Shown: positions 50,383 to 64,000 of the stretch, piece by piece | How the letters are laid out: every line of letters begins with the position of its first letter | Position numbering within the stretch: position 1 is the stretch's first letter | Assembly: GCF_036898095.1 (NCBI RefSeq) | Contig: NC_090738.1 | Coordinates: 62,917,605-62,981,604, forward strand | Length of the DNA: 64,000 bases | Direction of reading: 5' to 3' | Source: Palaemon carinicauda | Taxonomy: Eukaryota; Arthropoda; Malacostraca; Decapoda; Palaemonidae | The notes under the pieces: model-generated | What the model was told of the DNA's origin: nothing | Database searches by the model: none | What the model saw: only the letters and a program-made list of their open reading frames with translations | Position numbers and translations under genes: made by a program

Positions 50383-51150
50383 ATTGGCCAGGAGGATCCA
50401 AGGGGCGGCCGGTTCTGGAAAAGGGAATAAACACTGGGTAGATTTTGCCAAGAAGGGAGTGGACTTAAGATTTACCTACGCGATTAAAATAAATAAAGGG
50501 TGTGAAATGCTAAGCTTTTTACAAATGAAGAAAGTGTTAAGGCAAGTTTCTCATCTCTACTCAAGGACGGGTTATAAATCTTTACTAATATGTGATGGGC
50601 AGAGGTCAGAACAATAGCTTTTACGAAGGATAATCTGGATAAATGAGTTTGCCTCTTGTCCTGGATGAGTTTTGCATCTTGAAGAGGGTAGGACTTATAT
50701 TTCAATGTCAGCGGGAAGGAGGAATATGCGTAACGAATGACATTTATTTAACGATGGACGTCTGGTTTTGGAGGAACACGTATCAAAAGTTTAGACATAT
50801 ATCAGCTGAACGATATATCGAGAATCCTCTATGGGCTGAACACCCGGGCAGGCTAAGTAAAATTTAACTAAGTAGGGGACAAACAAAAATTCAATCTGAG
50901 TAACAAAGAAGGTTCAGGATAATCTGATAATTACCAATGAGGAAAGAAAATTAAATCCTAAGCTAGACAGGGAGAGAAAGATTAACGGTTGTTGTGTTGT
51001 AGATTATAGGATTGGAGAAGTTAGTATAGGACAAACATATAATATATGTATAAATTTTACTAATCAGGAGATGTGTATATCTATAATCGTTTATTAAGCT
51101 AGGGTTAGAGTCAAATACTTAGATTGCTTATGTTAAGAATATTCAGTTAA

Positions 51151-51159
51151 TTTCAACCC

Positions 51160-51228
<69 letters not shown>

Positions 51229-51747
51229 TAATAATAATAACCCTGATGAAATCAATAATAAAAACTATATCAATAATCCAAAATGGACATTCTATCAGTT
51301 ATTAACAATATAATAGGTTACAGATAAGGTAGAGTGACACCGGGGAGACTAAGAATTAGGGGTTACTGGAGGGATAGGAGGAAGGTCATGAAATGGGGGA
51401 AGGAGAGTGAAGGGACGAGGAGTGTAGGTATTTCGATGGCTTTACTTACTTACCTGATTCACTTGGCTTAAGCTCTTTAGTACAAGAATAAACGCCTTAT
51501 TTAACGAGATTAGAAAATACATTATAATATCAAGTAATAGGGAGAGGTCTATAGAGTGCTGTATCATATTACCAATCTGGTAACAGAATTATCTTGGGAG
51601 ATATTAAGGATAAAAACACAATTTTTTGCCAGAAATGCATAGTAGCTGGGAACATAATAAAATCTTTATAGTAAAGTCTGTGAGAGTAACCTCCTGTTGC
51701 TTGTTAACCGAGATTCTATTAAATGAATGGGTTTTTATAACAAACTG

Positions 51748-51793
<46 letters not shown>

Positions 51794-51837
51794 TGATGAT
51801 TTAGAGATGAAAAATCTCCACACTCGGCTTTTCTGGT
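51151..51837. repeat. (AAT)n and arm-D spacer with (CT)n
   Basis: (AAT)n at 51160-51237, then about 130 bp shared with arm E (TAGAGTGACACCGGGGAGAC). About 300 bp unique to this arm follows, then (CT)n at 51751-51790. No gene is seen. Confidence 0.75.
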
Positions 51838-52333
51838 CTTTTCTTTCATTTCCGTCTCTACAACTTTCCATTGTTGGTTGCCCCTTTTTAAATCTTTCTT
51901 TTCTCCTGATTTTTTTTTCTTTTCAGTAGAAGGAGAAAAATGTTTTTTTGTTTTTCTCCTTCGAATGACAATGCAATAAAAAATTTCTTGGTGGAAAACC
52001 TATTTCAATTATTTTTACAGTTTTTTTCATCTGATTCAGATTTAAGTCACTATTTTTATCATTGTCTTTTAATAATCTTGAAAAAAGTGAGGATAATGAA
52101 TCAAAGCAAATAGGAGGAAATAGAGAACATCATTAGAGGGATTTTCTATTCTTTTCACTTTTCTCCTGACTTTATTAAAATAGAAAAATATGAAAGATTT
52201 AGAGTTGGATAAAACTTATGAAATTTATTTTCATTCATTTATATTGGGTCTTTCATCTTTCCATTTATATTTATATGGCTTGAAATTCCTAATCATTTAG
52301 TAATGTTATCTTTGATTATTAGTCATGATTGAG

Positions 52334-52380
<47 letters not shown>

Positions 52381-52420
52381 GCTAACAAAAGTTTTATTAA
52401 TAATGTAGTTTCTTAATAAA
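51838..52420 (-). repeat. R module, arm D (inverted)
   Basis: Reverse complement of 7860-8480. Landmarks are TTCTCCTTCGAATGACAATG, CTGATTCAGATTTAAG and TCTTTCATCTTTCC, with (CT)n at 52335-52378. It lies on the opposite side of Q, and in the opposite sense, compared with blocks A and B. Confidence 0.7.
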
Positions 52421-53500
<1,080 letters not shown>

Positions 53501-54000
53501 NNNNNNNNNNNNNNNNNNNNNNNNNNNNNNNNNNNNNNNNNNNNNNNNNNNNNNNNNNNNNNNNNNNNNNNNNNNNNNNNNNNNNNNNNNNNNNNNNNNN
53601 NNNNNNNNNNNNNNNNNNNNNNNNNNNNNNNNNNNNNNNNNNNNNNNNNNNNNNNNNNNNNNNNNNNNNNNNNNNNNNNNNNNNNNNNNNNNNNNNNNNN
53701 NNNNNNNNNNNNNNNNNNNNNNNNNNNNNNNNNNNNNNNNNNNNNNNNNNNNNNNNNNNNNNNNNNNNNNNNNNNNNNNNNNNNNNNNNNNNNNNNNNNN
53801 NNNNNNNNNNNNNNNNNNNNNNNNNNNNNNNNNNNNNNNNNNNNNNNNNNNNNNNNNNNNNNNNNNNNNNNNNNNNNNNNNNNNNNNNNNNNNNNNNNNN
53901 NNNNNNNNNNNNNNNNNNNNNNNNNNNNNNNNNNNNNNNNNNNNNNNNNNNNNNNNNNNNNNNNNNNNNNNNNNNNNNNNNNNNNNNNNNNNNNNNNNNN
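53501..54000. other. Assembly gap, 500 N
   Basis: Exactly 500 N, between the end of inverted arm D and block C. The true distance is unknown. Confidence 0.98.
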
Positions 54001-54265
54001 CTCCCAAAAGAGCTGAATACCATATGTAAAGAGTCTCTTTTACTCATATTAAAAGGAAAGTAGCCACTGAACATTTACAATAAAATAGTTAACTCCTTAA
54101 GTGAATAAGAATTGTTTCTTAATCTCAGCGTTATCAAGTGTATGCACACAAAGGAGAATGTGCAAAAATAAACTATACTATTCGGTTTATGTATGGCCAA
54201 AGACAAAGTGATCCATAAACAGAAATAAGGATCCAATGTAGTTCTGTCTGATCAGTCAAAAGTTC
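54001..54265 (-). mobile_element. LINE 5' region fragment in block C
   Basis: AAGAGTCTCTTTTACTC, GAAAGTAGCCACTGAAC and GGATCCAATGTAGTTC match 39750-40010 and, in part, 5745-5880. It begins at the gap edge, so more of the element may lie in the missing sequence. Confidence 0.6.
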
Positions 54266-54286
54266 CTGCTTATTGAGCTTTGTATG

Positions 54287-54340
<54 letters not shown>

Positions 54341-54666
54341 TTGATCATGAATAAGTAATTAACTCTGGGTTGCATAGTCCGTAGAGTCTATCACATTTCT
54401 ACCTTACATATCAAAATTTTATTTTAAAACCGATATATACAGTGCATTAATTTTGCCGCAATTCATTTCTATTGTACGTTTACATCTGGAAGGAGATAGA
54501 GAGAAAGACAGATAGACATACATACATACCCACAGACAGCCATACAAACAGACAGACAGACATACGAACGGATAGAAAAAGACATGTATAATGTGGAACA
54601 ATTAAAAATTACTGGATACTAATGACGAGATTTGAAATGAACATATATATTTCTATTCTATATCAG

Positions 54667-54709
<43 letters not shown>
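54266..54709 (+). repeat. T module, block C
   Basis: Diverged counterpart of 5950-6489: (GA)n 54289-54337, the spacer with TTGCATAGTCCGTAGAGT, a degraded CATA/CAGA run (54517-54560) and (GA)n 54668-54709. Confidence 0.72.
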
Positions 54710-54712
<3 letters not shown>

Positions 54713-55925
54713 AAAACATTGGCTCTTTTCAAAGATAAGCGAACGTTCTATCCTTTCTTTACTTCCTTCAAGTAAGAAAAATGTAGAAATCTAAATGGAG
54801 CGAGATGAGGAAGCCTGTTTACCCAAGACCCCTTTCCCTCTCTCTTCTTCTATTGCCGACCGGTCCGTTAACTGATTTATACGGATAAGATGTTCTTTTT
54901 GATGATGATGTCCCCTCCTCTTGAAATCGAACAGTTTCGCAAGGAATTCAAAGAAGTAAACTTCAATTGAGAATTGTCGTTTGATTGTATTTCTGTCAAA
55001 ATACATCCTCCTTCATATATGACCATTCCTTGTGTAAACAAATGTATGGAAGTTACGATAAATTTGAACAATGTAAATTTCATCGCTCTATATATCATTG
55101 TTTTACTGGCAAATGCATCATTTGGTACTGATTTTCTATTCGTTGAATATCATATGACTTATATTAGAAGTTAAGGTCTTTTTAACTTCTATTCCAGTAC
55201 TTTGATTATAAAGATAATTATTTGATTAATGCAAACAATTAGGCATATTTGCTAATCGATTATTGATAGGCCTATATCATACAGTCTTGTCCAGATGGCT
55301 TCTCCGTTAATTAAATATTGGTCTTGAGAATATTCTAGTTTACATCATATATTTTTTGGTCTATCAGTTTCTTTCTCACAATAAAAGATAATTCAACTCC
55401 ACAATGTATTATTATAAAATATTACATTGCAGTATAAATTCCATTAGAATTTCATAAGATAGAAATGCTTTTTTTTTTTTTGGCAATTACTGGTGAAAAT
55501 CTAAATCTAAATAGAAATTGTGAACCAAAGAGAAGGTATTGTTATTAAGAATTCTATAAAAAAATGTAACACTTATAAGATATTTAAAACTCACTTGATT
55601 GGTTGATTGCTTTAATGGCTAAAGGTAAGTTACGTCATAACTGATGCCAACGCAGCAACATCGAAATCTATAGGAAAATAAAGATTACACAGATATTTGC
55701 TGATGAACATTGTTATCCTAAAGACATATTCAAGATGTGGCACCTTGAAGAAACCGACTCAGTTAGTTGCTATAGTTTTTGAAACGCAGACGTAGAATAT
55801 TTACGGGTGTTCATATTTTGAGGTTATCAGATGATTTCATGGAAACTATAGTGAAACTCCTGATCAAGCATATAGGTTTCTTAGTGCATATTCATCTTTT
55901 TATTAAAGAGTGAAGCGTTCTAAGT
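54710..55925 (+). repeat. P module, block C (single)
   Basis: Diverged fifth copy of the P module. Its left part aligns with 6540 onward and its right edge passes straight into S (as at 14405), so the R-RT-Q-P stretch of blocks A and B is absent here. Confidence 0.72.
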
Positions 55926-56738
55926 ATGAATCTGCCCTATTTTTCGGCAAGACAAAAGTAAGCAAGAAAAACATTGTAATTACATCATGAGAGAATATAA
56001 AGGAATTTTCTTTCATGCTTCTCATCTTTCATCTTGGAAATCAATTTGATTTGTGAGCTAATGGTTGCACAGGTAGAATCCCAACCTCCAACATCTATAC
56101 ATACTGTGTCTATTTACGGTAATTGAGTCAACTGACTCAAATATCTACCTTTTTTTCTTCGCTCTGGGTGTTTTCCGTCGTTATGAGGGAAGTTAGGTGA
56201 GGGGGCTTAATGGGACTATTTCCTCCACCTAAGTAAGTAAGAAAGGAGGACCTGCCCTTACGTTAGGTGGTTAGGTTTGGTGGGCGTAGTTAAGTTAGAC
56301 AGATTTTTTATTTTATTCGTTTTGTGCATTACTCATTGTTCTTTTAAGGGTACCGCATCTCTAGAAAAATGAATTAATTTTCAATAAAAATAAAACGGAA
56401 ATTAACTTACATGGAGCTTATCTGGCCCTGGGTGGGCTTTCAGTATATCTAGGCCCCTGATTTATAGTATAAACAAAATTGTGAAATAACACTTACTTTA
56501 GAATTGGGTGAATTTAGATAATTAAGTTGTATCTAAATCGTGTTTCTAATGACGATCAAATATTTCATTTTCAGTTCTGATGATAGATGATAGCACCTGG
56601 ATATCGATAAACGTCCATCAGAAGTTTTTGCTCAAAATCCAGTAAGGATTACTAATGTATGAAGATGTAAGAATCACGAAAACAAAGTTTAAAGAGAAAC
56701 CTATATTCACCGTTCTTTAAATATACATATAAATTCTA

Positions 56739-56772
<34 letters not shown>

Positions 56773-57074
56773 GTGGATTTACATCCAAAAACAAGATGAA
56801 AATATAGGATTTCTTATTTGCTAGAATGATATACCACATTAAATGAAGGCAAAAAAAAATCCTTTCAAATGCCTTATGGTCCATATATCAGACTTTCTTT
56901 AAAACATTTTCCATAGAAATGAAAAGCCATTTCATTCATTCGTATATATGAATAATATTTCATAACCTGGTACAACCTAATTGCAATCCTGATTGTAACC
57001 CAACTCTGCTTCTTATGGAGTGAGAATTACAGCTGTATGAAAAAGTAATAACTCACATGTGTTATTCCCCCCTG

Positions 57075-57124
<50 letters not shown>

Positions 57125-57545
57125 CGGACAGAAGCATATGTTTTATAAATAAAAAATATTAATGACGTTATTTTCACCAATAGCGTAAATTGAAAGGAAA
57201 ACGAGAGAAAGCAATTATCTAAAATTGAATTATTTAGATTTTTCTGATATTCTGTCTAAATAACAAAGGCTCAACCATTGGAGAATAAATTCTAATAATA
57301 TGTTCAAAAAGTCTCCATTAAAATCCTTTCTTTCAAGATTTAATCAATCAAGTTAACAGACAGGCAGACAGCCAGGAGACAGAGATAAACCCTGACAGAG
57401 AGACAGAAACCCGATATTAAAACCTTATGCAAAGGCAGCATTGAAGTATTCCCATAAATTAAAGAAAAGCGAAAGAAATCCTCAGACGGGAAAGACATTT
57501 GAAATTCCAACTCGGATTGAAAGGACAACCGAGATAAGAAAGGAT

Positions 57546-57548
<3 letters not shown>
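55926..57548 (+). repeat. S module, block C
   Basis: Diverged counterpart of 14480-15661 and 34466-36100: TTTTCCGTCGTTATGAGGG, GCACCTGGATATCGATAAAC, (TA)n at 56742-56769, CCAACTCTGCTTCTTATGGAG and (CT)n at 57077-57119. No gene is supported. Confidence 0.72.
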
Positions 57549-57594
<46 letters not shown>

Positions 57595-57739
57595 TACACA
57601 AACACACACACACACACGCAGAATTTGGCCTAGTGAAATAGAATTGAGTCTTTCTCTTGAAATTAACGTTGGTAGAAAGGAAACTAGATAGAATAATTAC
57701 TATAGTTGATAAAAAAAACATAATCCAGATCAAGGATTA

Positions 57740-57785
<46 letters not shown>

Positions 57786-57932
57786 TACACAAACACACAC
57801 ACACACACGCAGAATTTGGCCTAGTGAAATAGAATTGAGTCTTTCTCTTGAAATTAACGTTGGTAGAAAGGAAACTAGATAGAATAATTACTATAGTTGA
57901 TAAAAAAACATAATCCAGATCAAGGATTAAAT
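57549..57932 (+). repeat. Tandem duplication, 191-bp unit
   Basis: Two nearly identical copies: (CT)n, CACATACACAAACACAC, CAGAATTTGGCCTAGTG and AATCCAGATCAAGGATTAAATTC, repeated with a shift of 191 bases (57591 and 57782). Outside the CT run the only difference I see is one A in a homopolymer. The (CT)n runs are at 57551-57590 and 57744-57781. This region is also the empty counterpart of the LINE insertion in block B. Confidence 0.88.
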
Positions 57933-57939
<7 letters not shown>

Positions 57940-57987
<48 letters not shown>

Positions 57988-58378
57988 AAGACTTAATTCT
58001 CCACCCTCGAATACTTGAAATAATCCTATGTGCTTGTATAATAAAAGCAAATGTTATTGTGAAGTGTAATACCCGTAAACTTTTGCGCAAGACTGACGGA
58101 TACTACATACAATCTATCTATTGAGTCCATTAAGGATGTTAATAATTTAAACAGACCACATTTTTATTAAGGAAAAAGTCGCACTCCATACTTGGACATC
58201 ATTTTCCCTGGCACTCTACTCCGGTTGGAAAAATCAGATTCAGTTGTCTTGGCGACTCGAATATTTTCAGCCATTTGCAGGTGACTGAGGTTTCGCTTTT
58301 CTCTTCCTCTTCTGTTTTCGATTTCTTACAAATGTCTTGTTTCATATTACTTATTCAATTACACACACACACACACAC

Positions 58379-58422
<44 letters not shown>

Positions 58423-58480
58423 GTATATATATCCATATAGATAAATAGATAGATAGATAGATAGATATGTGTATGTATAT
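57940..58480 (-). repeat. W module, arm E, with (CT)n, (CA)n, (TA)n, (GATA)n
   Basis: (CT)n to 57985, W (57986-58361) with CGAATATTTTCAGCCATTTG, then (CA)n 58362-58379, (TA)n 58379-58430 and (GATA)n 58436-58467. It is the counterpart of 52600-53480. Confidence 0.8.
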
Positions 58481-58619
58481 ATGATTATGTGTGTCTATGT
58501 AAGTGTATATGTATGTTATCTGTAAGAAAATTTTAGTTCAATAACGGCCTTTGATATGAAACACTCAGTTGATTCAATCATAACTGTCGAAATGATATTT
58601 TTGGTGTGCGCGTGTGTGT

Positions 58620-58679
58620 CTGTGCAATAGAGCAACTCTTTATTATGAAGCCACATTATTATCAAAACCTTTGTTTAGC

Positions 58680-58736
<57 letters not shown>

Positions 58737-59085
58737 CTTAATCATGACTAATCATCGAAGTTAACATTATTAAATGATTAGGAAATTTAAGCAATATAAA
58801 CATATATGGAAAGATGAAACACCTAATATAATTGAATGAAAATAAATCCCATTCATCTCATAAGTTTTATCCAACTCTAAATCTTTAATATTTTTCTATT
58901 TTAATAAAGTCAGTAGAAAAGTGAAGAGAATAGAAAATTCCTCTAATGATGTTCTCCGTTTCCTTCTATTTGCTTTAATTCATTATCCTCACTTTTTTCA
59001 AGATTATTAAAAGATGATGATAAAAATGGTGACTTAAACCTCCTTTATTAACAAGCATGAAATCTGAATAAAAAAAAAAATAAAC
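58620..59085 (+). repeat. R module, arm E
   Basis: Direct counterpart of 7860-8310 with (GA)n at 58683-58734. It continues as ATCATGACTAATCATC...TTCATTATCCTCACTTTTTTC. The last 170 bp of R present in A and D is missing. Confidence 0.7.
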
Positions 59086-59255
59086 GGTCCCTTTCCTTCC
59101 CCCCTTTTCTTGACCCTCCCCCTATCCCTCCAGTAACCCCAATTCTTAGTCTCTCCGGTGTCACTCTACCTTATCTGTAACTTATTATATTTGTTAATAA
59201 CTGATAGAATGGCCATGTTGGATTATTGATGTAATTTCTATTACTATTTCATCAG

Positions 59256-59356
<101 letters not shown>

Positions 59357-59359
59357 GGG

Positions 59360-61015
59360 TTGAAATTAACTGAATATTCTTAACATAAGCAATCTAAGTA
59401 ATTTACTTTAACCCTAGCTTAATAAAAAATTATAGATTTACACTTCTCCTGATTAGTAAAATTTATACATATAGTATATGTATGACCCTAACAAACTTAT
59501 CAAATCCTATAATCAGCAACAACATCAACAGTTAATCTTTCTCTCCCTTTCTAGCTTAGAATGTAATTTTCTTGCCTCATTGGTAATTATCAGATTAACC
59601 TGAACCTTCTTTGTTACTCAGATTGAATTTTTATTTGTCCCCAACTTAGCTAAATTTTACTTAGCCTGCCCGGGTGTTCAGCCCATAGAGGATTCTCGAT
59701 AGATCGTTCAGCTGATATATGTCTAAACTTTTGATACGTGTTCCTCCAAAACCAGACGTCTATCGTTAAATAGATGTCCTTCGTTACGCATATTCATCCT
59801 TCCTGCTGACATTTAAATATAAGTCCTACCATCTTTGAGATGCAAAACTCATCCAGACAAGAGGCAAACTCATTTATCCAGATTATCCTTCGTAAAAGCT
59901 ATTGGTCTGACCTCTGCCCATCACATATTAGTAAAGATTTATAACCCGTCCTTGATTAGAGATGAGAAACTAGCCTTAACACTTTCTTCATTTGTAAACA
60001 GCTTAGCATTTCCACACCCTTTATCCATTTAATCACGTAGGTAAATCTTAAGTCCACTCCCTTCTTGGCAAAATCTACCCAGTGTTTATTCCCTTTTCCA
60101 GGACCGGCCGCCCCTTGGATCCTCCTGGCCAATGAGGTACCTTCAAGGTGGGCCTCCCAGCTTCACCTCTCTAATCTCCTGGCAGATTAGGCCCACTCCC
60201 CAAACCCCCGCCCCCGATGGTTCTCCTATGTGTCCCGAAAAGGAAGTTTTTGTTTGGTAGCCACAAGAAGTTCGTGATGGGTGGCTTCCAGAAGTCTAAG
60301 TGTACAAATGGTAGACTTGGACTGGGGCCAGAGTTCAACTTATAACCCTCCTTCTACTGAAGCCCAACTGAATTCTTTCTACAACGTGCTTTGTCTAACT
60401 ATTCCCTCCTAATGGATCCAGATTTTCAAACAGTGCTCTCCTTTGGATAATTGTTCCTGTTGTCAAAGTGTGAAGTGGAATTTTGTAAATTAAAAGACAA
60501 ATTGGAAGAAAAGAAATTTATTATTGCTATACTTCATGTACAGAAGAACGGAACAAAAGTAAATTGAAAATTAGCTATTCTTTAATGGGATTTGAGAGAG
60601 ATAATTGCCAGATATAAGCACATAACATACCCAGTGTCTTTCAATCTTAGTTAAATACAAAAGCCTCCCTGAGTTATCGTTATCCCGCTGACTAGGTGTT
60701 CATAGACGAACTAAATAAGTTATGGGTGGGGACTTGCGTGCAGCCCAGACCCCTTGATAAGAAAAAGAACGTGTCTTCTCGATCTATTAAAACGAAAGTC
60801 AGTCCTAAGGTTGTGACGGCCCACTAGACATATCTGCCACACTCGTGTCTATGTTGCTAATTTTCTAACTCTTACTGATATATTCCCCCTGGCAACGCAC
60901 CTTTAATTCAGAGGTGATTTGCAAAGGAGCTAATCACATCGAGATTTTTCGATAAAAAAATTAAATTATCTGCCAATTTTCATCAACAACTCAAATCTTT
61001 TGGAGATATTGCAAC

Positions 61016-61074
<59 letters not shown>

Positions 61075-62767
61075 ACATCTCCATAATTTCGTAATTGCTA
61101 ATGATTATCTTGATATAAGGGTAATAGGCAACAGTGTCTTTGTTCTAAGATGGGCAAAGTTGTCTTTGAGAGACGGTGCGTTGAAAATAAAGGACTTTTC
61201 ATTGGAGTAAGATTTTTTAATTTTGATCTTTGAGAGAGGTGGTTTAAACGATCTTACAAAAAATGGATTTAAAGTAGTTGGTCTTTATGGCCAAGAAGTT
61301 TAAAGGTAAATGTACTTTGAGTGAAAGATGGTCAGAAGAATGTGTGTTTAAGAGAAGGAGGCTCCAAAGAAATAATCTTTGAATGAAAAAAGTTCCATAA
61401 AAGAAAGGCATAAGGAATAAAATTTTCTGAAAGCTTTGAAAAATAAAATTCTTCTGGAAAAGGGAATTCGAAAGGGAAAAGTCATGTGGATAATTTGGCT
61501 TGAAAAGAAAAACTCTTGTGAAAGGGTTTCAAAGAAAAGTCTTTGAAAATCTGGGCACTAGAAAAGAAAAGGTCTTAGAAATGTTAGCAGTTTAAAGAGA
61601 TAGGTTCTGAGAGAATTACAAAGATATTGAGAAAGATTTGAGAAGAAAGATCCTGAGATTGAAAGAAACAAATAACGAAAGGGTCTTATTTAGAAAGCTT
61701 ATTGAAAAGGAGTACCAGTAAAAAAAAAAAAAACAATCAATAAGACATGTTAAAAGAAAATATACGAGTAATATTTGAATCTTATTCGATAGAAATAATC
61801 TGATAAAGTTTTTCAAAAGGAGTCTAAAATAGATTTATTTTAAAAACCAGAGGAAATAAAGGACTTTTATCAATAAACAATTTAATATATAAAGTTTAAA
61901 AAAGTGATAAAGATAAAAAATAAAAAATTGAAAATCTAATATAAAAAATTCTTATAAAAAGAAAGTAATGAGAGTAGAACGTTTTTAAAAAGGACGAGCT
62001 CTGAAGAGGAAAATATTGAACAATTTCATACGAAAAGGAAGATTAGGAAGTATAAAGTTTTTTTAACAACATTTCTAATAAATAATAAAGGATTGGTGAT
62101 TAAAACTATTTTGCCTAACTTATTTGAGAAAGCAAAATGTTCAATAATAAAGTATAGAGAATAAAAAGAATCTTTATTTTTAAGATCTAAGAGATAATAA
62201 GTGCGCAATTAGCGAGTTACAAGACGAATATTATGTGCGGGAAAAGTTAGTCATTATGATGGAAAGATTTTATATAGATAATTTTCCTGTCCAGGCATTA
62301 CGTTTTGTGGTAGCTGCTTGTAAGAAGCGATTGTGTTCTTGGTGGAGAGGAATCGGTATAATTTGAATTTTTCAAACTTCAGACGAAATAATTAGATGTC
62401 AGGGAGGTTTTATGGATTTGTTCAGGATAAAGACCGTTATGTATAATGTAAAATTTATAATGTATTACAATAAGCACTAAAGGTATTGGAAGTGATATAA
62501 CACAAGATTTCATTAATAAAACGAAATTGAACATTTTCAAAGTTACAGCAAATGTTTTTATGTTGTATAGGCTGACATAGGTCTTTTTATAGTTTATATA
62601 TGAAATATCTGTTTTGACGTTGTTACTCTTTTTAGAAAGATTTATTGTTAATTTGTTCTCATCACGCATTTATTTCCTTATTTCCTTTCCTCACTGGGCT
62701 ATTTTTTCCTATTGGAGACCTTGGGCTTATAGTATCTTGCTTTTCCAACTAGGGTTTGTAGCTTGGC

Positions 62768-62831
<64 letters not shown>

Positions 62832-63279
62832 TAAAAGTATTATACCAAATGTTAGACTACTGAATCCTGTATAAATTACCGCTGGATAGAATATGATTCT
62901 TCTTATTTTGCATATTATGTGAGATTCGAATCTTCTATGATGACGCTCAAGTGTTTCGTTTGTATCATTTATATGTTTACAAAAGCAAGTTATCTAATTC
63001 CAACTCAAAGACTCAGAGAGAGTAAGAGCATTTTCAAATGTGCCATAAGTATTAACCTACTCTGTACTTATAAAAATAAATCGTATTGTTTTTATAAAAC
63101 GAAACATTGTTACATCTAACAGTGATAAAGGTTCTTTAGTTCCATTGGTATAAGATCCTGCAAATTCCAAAAGGATCATTTCCAGAGGCAAATTCCTGTA
63201 AGGAAGATATTAGGGATATTTTTACTTATTACAATTTATGCATCAAAAAAATTGATAAAACCTGATGCAAGGTAATAAT

Positions 63280-63333
<54 letters not shown>

Positions 63334-63660
63334 CTAATTTTAATACAAAATTATGAAACGGAAAACATATAAAGAAAAAAACCTAAAAACTTAATTTTGA
63401 ACGGGACAGATGAATATGGATCCTTTTATAGCATCAAGGAAAACCATCATAATTCATATAATTAATTTGAAATGACTTTTCCCTTTGAGGCTCGGTTAAA
63501 AATGAATTCATTTTCTGTCACAATAAATTTCCTTCCTTCTTCACTAATTAGAGAGTGAGGAATTTTGAGAATTATTAAGCTTTGGGAAACATTTTCCAGA
63601 TAAAGCAATGAATTGGCGGTTGTGCTTTTCGAGTCCAAAATTATTCAATTCTCATAAGAC
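59360..63660 (-). repeat. Q module, arm E (inverted)
   Basis: Reverse complement of 46085-51150 without the Harbinger insertion. It contains (GA)n at 61019-61071 and 63281-63331, the purine-rich mirror of the AAAGAC stretch (about 61150-62000), the D/E-specific 0.5 kb (60130-60650) and the LINE tail at 62500-62831. No coding gene is seen. Confidence 0.72.
62500..62831 (+). mobile_element. 5'-truncated LINE 3' end in arm E
   Basis: Mate of 47696-48010: AAATGTTTTTATGTTGTATAG, TTTCCTTTCCTCACTGGGC, CTTGCTTTTCCAACTAGGG and a (TAA)n tail at 62769-62831. No coding part remains. Confidence 0.85.
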
Positions 63661-63689
63661 ACAAACAAAATGAAAAGTCTCTTTTGTTG

Positions 63690-63733
<44 letters not shown>

Positions 63734-63769
63734 GAGATACTCTGATACAGATATTCAATTCTTAGATTC

Positions 63770-64000
63770 TATTTGCTCTTTCGTAGAGAAATTTACTTAA
63801 AGTATTTAGAAAATTCTTCTGATCTTATCTAACTTATTCTTGAACTCATTTTCCATGTTACTGTTTACTACATCCGCTGGAAGTCTATTCCAAGTATTTG
63901 CTATTTTGTATGTAAAGAAATTGTCACATTGAGTGGTGTTGTATCTTTTCAATTCTAGTTTGTGCTAAGCGTGAATGGATTATTGTAATCTACATTTGTT
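63770..64000 (-). pseudogene. Non-LTR RT C-terminal tail fragment 4 (cut by window end)
   Basis: Reverse complement of part of 45632-45935, with small deletions relative to fragments 1 and 2. The minus strand still encodes the TWN-LP-like end. (GA)n at 63693-63731 separates it from Q. Confidence 0.6.

Larger units (their letters stand above)
46085..51150 (+). repeat. Q module, arm D
   Basis: Direct but diverged copy of 9060-12900. Landmarks: CCAAAGGTTAAGAATTCTCA, CACTGGGTAGATTTTGCC, AATGTCAGCGGGAAGG and GAACGATATATCG. It is enlarged by (CT)n at 46411-46480, the Harbinger insertion, a LINE tail, and 0.5 kb at 49871-50382 that is missing in A and B. It also contains (CT)n at 49461-49508. Confidence 0.7.

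Noticed and set aside
50384..50867. Overlapping ORFs of 73-77 codons in arm D
   Set aside because: They lie in the conserved right part of Q but change frame between copies, and no family is recognised.
61019..61071. Telomere- or centromere-type repeat tracts
   Set aside because: None of the simple repeats is a TTAGG-type telomere unit. The GA, ATT and TA runs are ordinary microsatellites.

Overview
The window looks like intergenic or heterochromatin-like DNA from a large, repeat-rich animal genome, most probably a decapod crustacean. This rests on very dense long microsatellites ((GA)n, (ATT)n, (TA)n, (CATA)n; very roughly 8% of the window by my own sum), a degenerate LINE with a (TAA)n tail, a tRNA-derived SINE and a PIF/Harbinger fragment that resemble repeats I associate with shrimp and crabs. 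I cannot fix the species. No host protein-coding gene can be supported. The only convincing protein homology is in broken transposons. Two gaps of exactly 500 N (15662-16161, 53501-54000) are scaffold placeholders.

The main content is a hierarchy of diverged duplications. Bases 1-15661 (block A) and about 17590-36216 (block B) are direct copies about 20.1 kb apart, roughly 90% alike by eye. Each block runs U(long array) - U(short array) - T - P - R - RT-tail - Q - P - S. U carries a 95-bp minisatellite present in about 10, 1, about 44 and 1 copies (U1, U2, U4, U3). P (about 1.4 kb) occurs twice per block, on either side of R-RT-Q. B additionally carries a 3.8-kb non-LTR retrotransposon (36217-40019, minus strand) inserted in its S module.

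Between 40 and 45.6 kb lie long (TA)n arrays, a LINE 3' tail, and about 1.1 kb of non-repetitive DNA (43.96-45.05 kb) with one weak small-ORF candidate.

From 45.6 kb to the window end there is a large imperfect inverted repeat. Arm D (about 45632-53500) carries RT-tail, Q, R and W modules; arm E (about 57930-64000) carries the same modules inverted. The spacer (54001-57930) is a third, shorter direct copy (block C) of the T-P-S part of A and B, with only one P and no R-Q. Arm D alone carries a 768-bp internally deleted PIF/Harbinger element (46611-47378) in which a MADF-domain fragment and a transposase N-terminal fragment meet tail to tail.

The parts form no pathway. They record successive transposon insertions, tandem and inverted segmental duplication, unequal exchange and microsatellite growth. 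Allelic haplotigs joined in tandem, or other assembly error, could mimic part of the pattern. Coordinates of repeat modules are by-eye alignments, good to a few tens of bases unless stated.
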